Of a stretch of DNA of 14,115 nucleotides, positions 1 to 6,323 are shown in pieces (the first letter of the stretch is position 1; each line of letters starts with the position of its first letter). Made by a program: the position numbers and the translations under genes. The stretch comes from an uncultured Bacilli bacterium (GTDB lineage: Bacteria > Bacillota_I > Bacilli_A > ML615J-28 > CAG-313). The notes under the pieces are model-generated. The model had not been told where the DNA came from and did no database searches. It saw nothing but the letters and a program-made list of their open reading frames with translations. Location of the stretch: contig CAKPAZ010000024.1 in the NCBI GenBank assembly GCA_934133195.1, positions 1 to 14,115 of the forward strand, in the 5' to 3' direction.

Positions 1-50
1 AATATTATCGTCCTAATCAACAAAATAATTATGCTTATAATTATGAATAA
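1..50 (+). CDS. 3' end of an unidentified protein, cut by the window edge
   Basis: The third frame from the left edge is open and reads YYRPNQQNNYAYNYE before a TAA at 48-50. This Asn/Gln/Tyr-rich composition resembles the disordered tail of a real protein and is not typical of random AT-rich noise. The gene would converge on pdp, and the hairpin at 124-143 could serve as terminator for both. Only about 15 codons are visible, so neither family nor function can be assigned. It could still be a chance open stretch. Confidence 0.45.
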   Translation, partial: YYRPNQQNNYAYNYE

Positions 51-123
51 TTTTGTAAAATTGCAAAGTTATTGACAATTTTTTCATTTTTGGCAAATAG
101 AATTTTTAAATAAATTTAAAAAT

Positions 124-143
124 GGGAATGCACATGCATTCCC
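124..143 (-). terminator. Intrinsic terminator after pdp
   Basis: GGGAATGC (124-131) and GCATTCCC (136-143) form a perfect 8-bp stem with a 4-nt loop. On the minus strand the stem is followed by ATTTTTAAATTTATTT, a T-rich tail. It lies just beyond the pdp stop. On the plus strand the tail is T-rich but interrupted, so it may also end the gene at the left edge. Confidence 0.8.
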
Positions 144-154
144 TTGTATTCTTG

Positions 155-1462
155 TTATCTAACAATCTTTAAAATGATATCATGAGGTTTTACTTCTTCG
201 TTTGTTAAAACGTAAGCATCAAAGATCATTTGCATAGCTTCATCTGTATTTAAACCATTAGTATAAATACTTGCGATAACATCACCTTTGGTAACTTTGT
301 CACCAACTTTTTTGTGAAGAACAATACCAACACTTGGGTCAATGATGTCTTCTTTAGTTGAGCGTCCAGCTCCAAGAAGCATTGCGGCCTCACCGATTTT
401 TAGAGCATCGATTTCTTCAACATAAGCATCCAAGTCATCTAGGTATTCTAAATTTATGATTTGTTCAGCTTGTTTGAATAGTGTATAATCATCAATGACA
501 TCAGGGTTTCCACCTTGATATTTAATCATTAGACGTAATTTTTCAAGACCTCTTCCATCATGAATAGCATCTAATACAAGTTTTCTTGCTTCTTCTGGGT
601 CTTTTGCGATTTTAGCAATTAAAAGAATTTCTGCTGTTAAGGCTACACAAAGTTCGGTAAAGTCCTTTGGTCCTTTTCCTTTTAATGTTTCAATGGCTTC
701 AATTACTTCAAGACTATTACCAACAGCACATCCAAGTGGTTGTGACATGTCAGTTAGGGTTGCAACTGTATCACGATGAGCTAAAGATCCGATTTCAACC
801 ATTGCTTTTGCGAGAACAGTCGCATCATCTAAGTTTTTCATGAAAGCACCTTTACCAACCTTGACATCTAATACAATGTGGTCAGCTCCACTTGCTAACT
901 TCTTAGACATGATTGAAGATGCAATTAGAGGTACAGATTCAATGGTTCCTGTAACATCACGTAATGCATAAAGTTTTTTATCGGCAGGGGTAATGTTTGC
1001 ACTTTGACCGATTATCGCAAGACCGATTTCATTTACTTGTTTAAAGAAATCATCTGCAGAGATTTCAATTCTAAATCCAGGGATTGATTCAAGTTTATCA
1101 AGAGTTCCTCCAGTATGACCTAATCCTCTTCCTGACATTTTAGCCATTTTTACACCAAATGATGCTGCAAGTGGGGCAACTACTAAGCTTGTTTTATCTC
1201 CTACGCCACCAGTTGAATGTTTGTCTACTTTAACTCCATTGATACGGGATAAATCAATTTCTTCACCACTATGAAGCATAGCGTTTGTTAATTGATAGCT
1301 TTCTTCTTTGTCCATTCCTTTAAAGTAAACAGCCATAAGGAAAGCACTTACTTGATAGTCAGGAATAATTCCTTTTACATAACCATCAATAATAAATTCA
1401 ATTTCTTCTTTAGATAGTTTAAAACCATCTCTTTTTTTAGTAATAATATCAACAACTCTCAT
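155..1462 (-). CDS. pdp: Pyrimidine-nucleoside phosphorylase
   Basis: This enzyme splits uridine, thymidine or deoxyuridine with phosphate to give the free base and (deoxy)ribose-1-phosphate, in cytoplasmic pyrimidine salvage. The 435-residue length is normal for the family. The thymidine/pyrimidine phosphorylase signature SGRGLGHTGGTLDKLE is at residues 110-125. KHSTGGVGDK at 81-90 is the phosphate-binding region. The C-terminal part (about 345-420, with VGDKVTKGDVIASIYTN) is the PYNP C-terminal domain. The Bacillus-type bifunctional enzyme is more likely than a strict thymidine phosphorylase (deoA) in a Gram-positive context, but specificity cannot be read from sequence. AAGGAG lies at the right distance before the ATG. 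The gene is transcribed alone, divergently from the pseudouridine synthase gene. Confidence 0.96.
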   Translation of the reverse strand: MRVVDIITKKRDGFKLSKEEIEFIIDGYVKGIIPDYQVSAFLMAVYFKGMDKEESYQLTNAMLHSGEEIDLSRINGVKVDKHSTGGVGDKTSLVVAPLAASFGVKMAKMSGRGLGHTGGTLDKLESIPGFRIEISADDFFKQVNEIGLAIIGQSANITPADKKLYALRDVTGTIESVPLIASSIMSKKLASGADHIVLDVKVGKGAFMKNLDDATVLAKAMVEIGSLAHRDTVATLTDMSQPLGCAVGNSLEVIEAIETLKGKGPKDFTELCVALTAEILLIAKIAKDPEEARKLVLDAIHDGRGLEKLRLMIKYQGGNPDVIDDYTLFKQAEQIINLEYLDDLDAYVEEIDALKIGEAAMLLGAGRSTKEDIIDPSVGIVLHKKVGDKVTKGDVIASIYTNGLNTDEAMQMIFDAYVLTNEEVKPHDIILKIVR

Positions 1463-1494
1463 TGCTTGTTCTCCTTATTATATAATATAAAATG

Positions 1495-1523
1495 ATTATA
1501 CCATAACTAGGTTCTTTTTGCAA
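1495..1523 (-). promoter_or_regulatory. pdp promoter
   Basis: Read on the minus strand: -35 TTGCAA (1518-1523), a 17-nt spacer, and a perfect -10 TATAAT (1495-1500) preceded by TGG, which makes an extended -10. It lies about 32 nt upstream of the pdp start codon. The TATGGTATAAT core is also present in front of thyA. Confidence 0.8.
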
Positions 1524-1575
1524 ACCTTTTATTTGTTTTTATCAATTCTTATTTTACCCATCTATTTCATTTTTA

Positions 1576-1584
1576 TGATAAAAT
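1576..1584 (+). promoter_or_regulatory. Probable -10 element for the pseudouridine synthase gene
   Basis: TGATAAAAT is an extended -10 (TGn plus TAAAAT) 18 nt upstream of the ATG. No good -35 is visible 17 nt before it, so the extended motif would have to carry recognition. Confidence 0.5.
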
Positions 1585-1602
1585 ATACTTGAGGTAGATT
1601 TT

Positions 1603-2250
1603 ATGAGACTTTATCAATATTTAAAACATAATACTTTCTATACTAAATCAGAGATTGATAATCTTTATAAAGAAAATAAAATTTTGATTAATAATGAGGT
1701 TTATCCCCTAACTTGGGTGGTAAATATGGAAGATATTGTTACAGTTAATAATATTATTATTGAAGCAGTACCTCATGTATACTATCTATACAATAAACCA
1801 CGTGGAGTAAGATGTGATATTACAAACGAAGCTAAAAGTTACATTAACCATCTTAACATTCCCTACAAGGTTGTTCCAGCTGGTAGATTAGATGTTGACT
1901 CTATGGGGTTAGTACTTCTTACCAATGATGGTACATTAATTAAGAAGTGTAAAGATAGTTTTGAAAAAGTCTATCTGGTAAAACTTAAAAGCCCTGTTAC
2001 TTCTTCTTTTATAAAAGAATTATCAAAACCAATCATGATTAAAGGAAAACTAACTAATGAAATAAAAGTTGAAGTAATTGATGATTTTATGCTTAAATTA
2101 ACCCTTACTGATGGAAAGTACCATCAAATTAGGCGAACAGTAATTCAAGCAGGTAATCGTGTTGATGAATTAAAAAGAATTACAATTGGGCCTTTTAATC
2201 TTGATGATTTGGAAGAAGGAAAAATTAAAGAAATAAGCTTTACCCATTAG
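1603..2250 (+). CDS. RsuA/RluB-family rRNA pseudouridine synthase
   Basis: It isomerises a uridine in ribosomal RNA to pseudouridine. A short N-terminal S4 RNA-binding domain (about residues 1-55) is followed by the catalytic domain. The hallmark GRLDVDSMGLVLLTNDG spans 94-110, with D97 as the catalytic aspartate. NKPRG at 64-68 and DGKYHQIRR near 170-178 are other conserved segments. The 215 residues are a little shorter than typical RsuA (about 230-240). RsuA (16S position 516) is the likeliest subclass, but RluB, RluE or RluF cannot be excluded. GAGG lies 8 nt before the ATG. The gene is divergent from pdp and ends inside a bidirectional terminator. Confidence 0.9.
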   Translation: MRLYQYLKHNTFYTKSEIDNLYKENKILINNEVYPLTWVVNMEDIVTVNNIIIEAVPHVYYLYNKPRGVRCDITNEAKSYINHLNIPYKVVPAGRLDVDSMGLVLLTNDGTLIKKCKDSFEKVYLVKLKSPVTSSFIKELSKPIMIKGKLTNEIKVEVIDDFMLKLTLTDGKYHQIRRTVIQAGNRVDELKRITIGPFNLDDLEEGKIKEISFTH

Positions 2251-2263
2251 GTAAAGCTTTTTT
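2235..2263. terminator. Bidirectional terminator over two convergent stop codons
   Basis: AAGCTTTACC (2235-2244) and GGTAAAGCTT (2250-2259) form a perfect 10-bp stem with loop CATTA, followed on the plus strand by TTTT. On the minus strand the downstream sequence TATTTCTTTAATTTTT is also T-rich. The hairpin contains the plus-strand stop codon (2248-2250) and abuts the plsC stop (2262-2264), so both genes end within it. Confidence 0.85.
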
Positions 2264-3137
2264 AGTCATCCCATTTATTCTTATTAATGTATTTTTTAGA
2301 TGGTTTTAAGTAGCGGTATGTTGTTCTTGCTTTATTGATGTCTGCTTCGACTAAATCATGAGCAAGACTAGCAAGTTCTTGGGTGTTCATTTCTTGATAT
2401 CTTGATGGATCAATTACCTCAACAATGTTTACATAGATTAAAGTTTTAATAAAAGGAACTGTCATCTTCTTTTGGTAGGCACCATCGATCGCCACAAGAA
2501 CGGTTGGAACCATTGCTTTTTCCGATATTTTGAATGATCCAGCTTTATATTTATGCATGTAAAGACCTTTTGATCTTGTACCTTCAGGAAACACAAGAAA
2601 GTTTAATCCTTTTTTTACTTCACTAATAATTTTTAAGATTACTTTTAAGGCTTCTTTATCATCCTCACGGTCAATGGGAATTCCACCTAAGGCTTTAGCC
2701 ATTCCTGATGCGAGAGGGTAGGTATCAATAATTTTTTTGTACATTGTCGCATGAGGGTAATCTTTAAAGACTAAATAGAGGATAAACATATCAAGATAGC
2801 TTTGATGATTTGAGTAAATAACAAAGTTTGTATCTTTTGGTAGTTTTTCAAGGCCATGGGCTTTAATTCTAACCCCAAGCCAGAAACAGCTAAATCTAGC
2901 AACATCAGTCATAAAGAACCATCTAAACTTACCCTTAGGATTGTAGGTTTTAGAAAGTCTATGACCAAGAGTTACTAGTAAGAACATAATGATCAAACAA
3001 AAGATACCAACAGTTAAAAGGAAGGTTCCTAAAGCAATAAGAATACAAAAATACCAAGCAAAGTTATTTGATATCGTTAAATATAAGCTAAGGGCGGTTC
3101 CACCAAAGACAATAATTAAAGATAAAGGAAATATCAT
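2262..3137 (-). CDS. plsC: 1-acyl-sn-glycerol-3-phosphate acyltransferase
   Basis: It transfers an acyl chain to lysophosphatidate to make phosphatidic acid, the membrane-lipid precursor, at the inner face of the membrane. The acyltransferase motif NHX4D is NHQSYLD at residues 110-116. The substrate-binding motif FPEGTRSKG is at 183-191. GGIPIDRE at 151-158 matches the block between them. Two hydrophobic segments at about 4-21 and 28-58 anchor the 291-residue protein, longer at the N-terminus than minimal PlsC. It is the last gene of thyA-folA-plsC. Its ATG overlaps the folA TGA as ATGA, which suggests translational coupling. Another lysophospholipid acyltransferase specificity is possible. 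Confidence 0.92.
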   Translation of the reverse strand: MIFPLSLIIVFGGTALSLYLTISNNFAWYFCILIALGTFLLTVGIFCLIIMFLLVTLGHRLSKTYNPKGKFRWFFMTDVARFSCFWLGVRIKAHGLEKLPKDTNFVIYSNHQSYLDMFILYLVFKDYPHATMYKKIIDTYPLASGMAKALGGIPIDREDDKEALKVILKIISEVKKGLNFLVFPEGTRSKGLYMHKYKAGSFKISEKAMVPTVLVAIDGAYQKKMTVPFIKTLIYVNIVEVIDPSRYQEMNTQELASLAHDLVEADINKARTTYRYLKPSKKYINKNKWDD

Positions 3138-3607
3138 TTCTTAATCCTTTCATAGACTTCAAATACTAAGTCTTTTTCTTTACTTTTTCCAAGTAACTTA
3201 AATTCATCATAGTTGATTTCCGGGAAGAAAACATCACCTTCATGAGTTCCCGGAATTCTTGTAATATACAATCGATCAACTAATGGTAACATTTCTTGAT
3301 AAACCATTCTTCCACCAATACAATATAGTTCTTGATCCTTGTAAGCTTCGATTAATTCATCAAGGTTAGTCACGATAACACCAGTTGAAGGGATTTCTTC
3401 TTTATTTGTTAAAACATAGTTAGCACGATTAGGTAGGGGTTTACCATTACGATTGATGATTGACATGTAAGTGTTATACCCCATTAAAACAGCCTTAAAG
3501 TTGGTTACTTTTTTAAAGTATTTTAAATCATCAGGATAGTACCAAGGTAAGTCATTACCATTTCCGATGAGGTTTTTTTCATCCATTGCGACAATTAAAG
3601 CAAACAT
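3134..3607 (-). CDS. folA: Dihydrofolate reductase
   Basis: It reduces dihydrofolate to tetrahydrofolate with NADPH, regenerating the cofactor that thymidylate synthase oxidises. The 157 residues are typical of bacterial chromosomal DHFR. IGNGNDLPWYYPDDLKYFKK near the N-terminus carries the conserved Trp and the active-site acidic residue. The NADPH-binding CIGG is followed by LYITRI. The gene starts inside the thyA stop (TGATG) and its own TGA stop overlaps the plsC start. AAGGTAAGGTGG inside the end of thyA supplies the ribosome binding site. Tight coupling to thyA matches the shared folate cycle. Confidence 0.96.
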   Translation of the reverse strand: MFALIVAMDEKNLIGNGNDLPWYYPDDLKYFKKVTNFKAVLMGYNTYMSIINRNGKPLPNRANYVLTNKEEIPSTGVIVTNLDELIEAYKDQELYCIGGRMVYQEMLPLVDRLYITRIPGTHEGDVFFPEINYDEFKLLGKSKEKDLVFEVYERIKK

Positions 3608-4485
3608 CAGACAGCCACCTTACCTTTAATTGGGGGATATGGATTATATCCTTCAAGTTCAAAGTCTTCATATACAAAGTCTTCAATGTTAGTTGTATCA
3701 CGATTAATCTTCATTTGAGGTAGAGCTCTTGGAGTACGAGATAGTTGTTCTTTAATTTGGTCAATATGATTAGTGTAAATATGAGCATCACCAATCGTAT
3801 GAACAAAATCACCAAGGCCAAGACCACAAACTTTTGCGACCATCATAGTTAGAAGGGAGTATGAAGCAATATTAAATGGTACTCCTAAGAATAAATCAGC
3901 CGAACGTTGATATAGTTGACATGATAGTTTACCATCATTAACATAGAATTGGAATAAACTATGACATGGAGGTAGGGCCATCTCATCTACTTGTAGAGGA
4001 TTCCAAGCACAAACAATTAGACGTCTTGAGTTAGGGTTAGTTTTTATTTCATTGATTACTTTCATTAATTGGTCAACTTTATAATCACCTATTCCAAAAG
4101 CACGCCATTGTTTTCCATATACAGGACCTAAATCCCCATGAAGTTTCGCGAAAGTCTCATCATTTTTGATTTTTTCAACAAATTCTTCAATGGTTTCTCC
4201 TTGATAGTCACTACTCTTTTTATATATTTCGTATGGCCATTCATTCCATATTCTTACACCATGATCTACTAAATACTTAATGTTGGTATCACCTTTTATA
4301 AACCATAATAGTTCATAAATAATAGCTTTTAAATATACTTTTTTAGTTGTTAGAAGGGGGAAACCTTCAGATAAAGGAAATCTCATTTGGGCACCAAAGA
4401 TAGAGTAAGTACCAGTTCCTGTACGATCCCCTTTAAAATGTCCATCTTTTAATACATGTTCACATAACTCTAAATATTGTTTCAT
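3607..4485 (-). CDS. thyA: Thymidylate synthase
   Basis: It methylates dUMP to dTMP using methylene-tetrahydrofolate. The 292 residues lie between the E. coli form (264) and the longer lactobacillary form (316), because of a moderate insert at about 85-113. Visible motifs are the phosphate-binding RTGTGTYSIFG at 21-31, GDLGPVYGKQWRAF at 117-130, PNSRRLIV at 151-158 with the paired arginines, catalytic Cys174 in LPPCHSLFQF, QRSADLFLGVPFN, and the C-terminal GDAHIYTNH. GGAGGT lies 6 nt before the ATG. It is first in the thyA-folA-plsC unit and has its own extended -10 promoter. The TGA stop overlaps the folA start. Confidence 0.97.
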   Translation of the reverse strand: MKQYLELCEHVLKDGHFKGDRTGTGTYSIFGAQMRFPLSEGFPLLTTKKVYLKAIIYELLWFIKGDTNIKYLVDHGVRIWNEWPYEIYKKSSDYQGETIEEFVEKIKNDETFAKLHGDLGPVYGKQWRAFGIGDYKVDQLMKVINEIKTNPNSRRLIVCAWNPLQVDEMALPPCHSLFQFYVNDGKLSCQLYQRSADLFLGVPFNIASYSLLTMMVAKVCGLGLGDFVHTIGDAHIYTNHIDQIKEQLSRTPRALPQMKINRDTTNIEDFVYEDFELEGYNPYPPIKGKVAV

Positions 4486-4512
4486 CTCTTACCTCCATTT
4501 ATATTTTTTGAT

Positions 4513-4541
4513 ATTATACCATATTAAATAAAATAAATCTA
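4513..4541 (-). promoter_or_regulatory. Promoter of the thyA-folA-plsC operon
   Basis: On the minus strand, TGG-TATAAT (4513-4521) is a perfect -10 with TGn extension. A weak -35, TAGATT (4536-4541), lies 17 nt upstream. It falls between the terminator of the preceding unit and thyA, so thyA transcription appears independent of the ssb-like gene. Confidence 0.75.
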
Positions 4542-4558
4542 GAAAAAAGAACAAAGAA

Positions 4559-4586
4559 AAAACACCTCTAATCAAAGAGGTGTTTT
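4559..4586 (-). terminator. Intrinsic terminator upstream of thyA
   Basis: AAAACACCTCT-type arm 4559-4569 pairs with 4576-4586 to give a perfect 11-bp stem with a 6-nt loop. On the minus strand it runs into TTTTCTTTG, so the stem plus its T-run is a textbook terminator. It ends the ssb-like transcript or a small RNA starting near 4636. Confidence 0.88.
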
Positions 4587-4588
4587 CC

Positions 4589-4672
4589 TGCTAAACTATA
4601 TCGGAGAATTCTTTTAGCAAACGTCAAAATAAATAGTTAAGGATTATCTACTTGACACAAGATAAGACACAA
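4589..4672 (-). ncRNA. Possible small RNA between the ssb-like gene and its terminator
   Basis: On the minus strand, -35 TTGTGT (4667-4672), an 18-nt spacer and -10 GATAAT (4643-4648) could start a transcript near 4636. It would contain a 7-bp hairpin, TGCTAAA/TTTAGCA (4589-4595 with 4613-4619), followed by the 11-bp terminator at 4559-4586. The product would be about 80 nt. The -35 is poor, and the same sequence could simply be the 3' untranslated region of the ssb-like gene. It matches no RNA family I recognise. Confidence 0.25.
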
Positions 4673-4688
4673 AAAATAAAATATTTAG

Positions 4689-5075
4689 CTATTCTGCATC
4701 TTGATATGCAAATTCTTGGTCATTTTGTTTTCTTTTACTTACGGCGATAAAAGCCACTCTTTCCGCGATTACTTGGAGAGAGTTAATCTTTTTGTGATAA
4801 ACTTGATTATCAACCTCAAAGGTTACATCCTCACTTCTTACGGTTAAACGTCCTCTGATACCAATTATATCCCCCTTGGTACAGAAGTCACAGGTGCTGC
4901 TCGCAATCCCTTCCCATAAGGCACACTTAATAAACTCCGATTCATAGTTTCCATCCATTGATTTAAAAGGTTTAACCACACGTAAAGTAATAAATGTTCC
5001 TTTTACGCCTGATTCAAATTCTTTTAATTCGGGATTTTCTTGTAAGACCCCAACTAGGGTAACAATATTTAACAT
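4689..5075 (-). CDS. ssb: Single-stranded DNA-binding protein (SSB-like, short)
   Basis: It is an OB-fold protein expected to coat single-stranded DNA. MLNIVTLVGVLQENPEL at the start, FITLRVVKPF near residue 30, EFIKCALWEG near 47 and GDIIGIRGRLTVRS near 68 match the SSB fold in order. At 128 residues it is shorter than housekeeping SSB (about 160-175). It ends FAYQDAE, without the Gly/Pro-rich linker and acidic DDDIPF-type tip that recruits partner proteins. It also has a CDFC pair at about 62-65 where most SSBs have none. It could be a paralogue such as the tail-less SsbB of Bacillus, not the essential SSB. A strong AAGGAGG precedes the ATG. It is a single-gene unit, divergent from the ger operon. 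Confidence 0.8.
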   Translation of the reverse strand: MLNIVTLVGVLQENPELKEFESGVKGTFITLRVVKPFKSMDGNYESEFIKCALWEGIASSTCDFCTKGDIIGIRGRLTVRSEDVTFEVDNQVYHKKINSLQVIAERVAFIAVSKRKQNDQEFAYQDAE

Positions 5076-5101
5076 AGTTTTCCTCCTTCCTGATATAGTA
5101 A

Positions 5102-5130
5102 AGTATACTTAAAAAGGAATCTTTTATCAA
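5102..5130 (-). promoter_or_regulatory. Promoter of the ssb-like gene
   Basis: Read on the minus strand: -35 TTGATA (5125-5130), a 17-nt spacer, and -10 TATACT (5102-5107), about 26 nt upstream of the ATG. Both hexamers are close to the housekeeping sigma consensus. Confidence 0.75.
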
Positions 5131-5312
5131 ATTCCTAAAATCAAGAAATTATTCAAATATTGATGGTTTTTAGAAAATTTTAAGTTTTTTACCTTTTATT
5201 TAATTATTTTTTGTTTTATTTTTCTTATTTATAACAAATAATGGAAAATATCGAATATTAGTTATTTTTTTATTTTTTTTACAAAAAATACTAAATAAGT
5301 GGAGGAAAACAT

Positions 5313-6323
5313 ATGAAGTTAAATTTAAAAGTTGTGTTTTTATCATGTTGTAATTTATTATTCTTAAATTGTATGGTTACATCAAATATTGCGATGAAGC
5401 TATACCCCGAATCAGCATACTTTGTCCCTTTAATTCTTGGTATCATTACATGTTTAATTTATTTGTTAGTACCAAAGTTAATTGATAACTATCAATCAGC
5501 AATCTTAAAAGGATACCTAACAAGGATTCTTCTTTTAATTTACCTTTTAGTTAGTACTATTATTATTATCTATATTACTTTTAGAATTCTTTCTTATCAT
5601 TTTTATTTCATTACCCCAAGTTATTTACTTATTACCATTACTTTATTTTTTGTGATGCTTTTTGGTTTTATTACAATGAAAAACTTAGAAAGTATTACCC
5701 TTATATGTTATATTGTTTTATTTGCTTTAACCATCTTTGTGATTGCTAATGTATATAATAAAGATTTTAGATTACTTCTTCCCATAACCTTTAAATTTGA
5801 TAAACCTTATCTTTTGCTTGGTCTTTTAGGTTTAATGCTTGATAATATTCTTTTAATATTCATTCCGACGGAAACTAAACCATCATCAAAATATAGTTTA
5901 ATTGTTGGAACATTAATCGCGGTAATCTTTTCTTCTTGGTATGTTCTTGATAGTTATACTTTTGTAAATTTTCACTACTATGAAGGATTAGACTTCCCCG
6001 CGTTATATCGTTATAAGTTATACTATGGACCTAAGTATATTGAACATTTAGATAACTTCTTATGTCTTTCCGTTTGTTCTTATATGTTTTTAAAGACTTT
6101 ATTTAATCTTGAACTATTTAGAATCTATCTAAAGGCTAAAAACAATATCTTTTATCGTTTCTTTATAACATTAAGTATTGGTGTTATTTGTATCTTTATG
6201 ATTTATAACATTAACTTTAAGTTTTTAGATTTTTATCCCGTAATTTTATTTTTAAGTGCTTTAATCATTTTGATTATTGTTTCCCTTTGGAGGTACAAAC
6301 ATCATGAAAGAACTACTAGTTGA
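5313..6323 (+). CDS. gerAB: Spore germination permease, GerAB family
   Basis: GerAB proteins are APC-superfamily membrane proteins that form the germinant-binding part of the spore inner-membrane receptor with GerAA and GerAC. The 336 residues are almost entirely hydrophobic, with roughly nine to ten membrane segments, against about 365 in Bacillus. Segments resembling the family include the loop LLPITFKFDKPYLLLGLLG (about 153-171) and the long TM series. The N-terminal TM region is quite divergent, so assignment rests partly on the two genes that follow, which are clearer. GGAGG lies 7 nt before the ATG. The 3' end overlaps gerAA by 20 nt. The substrate cannot be inferred. I could not find a convincing sigma-G-type or housekeeping promoter in the T-rich stretch upstream. 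Confidence 0.8.
   Translation: MKLNLKVVFLSCCNLLFLNCMVTSNIAMKLYPESAYFVPLILGIITCLIYLLVPKLIDNYQSAILKGYLTRILLLIYLLVSTIIIIYITFRILSYHFYFITPSYLLITITLFFVMLFGFITMKNLESITLICYIVLFALTIFVIANVYNKDFRLLLPITFKFDKPYLLLGLLGLMLDNILLIFIPTETKPSSKYSLIVGTLIAVIFSSWYVLDSYTFVNFHYYEGLDFPALYRYKLYYGPKYIEHLDNFLCLSVCSYMFLKTLFNLELFRIYLKAKNNIFYRFFITLSIGVICIFMIYNINFKFLDFYPVILFLSALIILIIVSLWRYKHHERTTS
6289..6293 (+). promoter_or_regulatory. Ribosome binding site that fixes the gerAA start
   Basis: GGAGG lies 10 nt before ATG 6304. A longer reading from TTG 6277 would put this site inside the coding sequence, so 6304 is preferred. The site lies inside the end of gerAB, which favours coupled translation. Confidence 0.85.

Noticed and set aside
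72..103. TTGACA and TAGAAT near the left edge as a plus-strand promoter
   Set aside because: The spacer is 20 nt and it would fire against the end of pdp.
4559..4672. THF or preQ1 riboswitch upstream of thyA-folA
   Set aside because: I could not find the conserved core of either class, and the thyA promoter lies downstream of the hairpin, so thyA transcripts would not contain it.
4652..4682. Plus-strand TTGACA with TAAAAT as a promoter antisense to the ssb-like gene
   Set aside because: The spacing to TAAAAT is 19 nt and the 17-nt position reads AATAAA. There is no plus-strand gene for about 600 bp.
5285..5291. AATACTA as a sigma-G -10 element for the ger operon
   Set aside because: It resembles the CATNNTA-type -10, but no matching -35 lies 17-18 nt upstream, only T-runs.
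6277..6303. Upstream TTG start for gerAA
   Set aside because: The extra nine residues would encode the ribosome binding site GGAGG at 6289-6293, which clearly serves ATG 6304.
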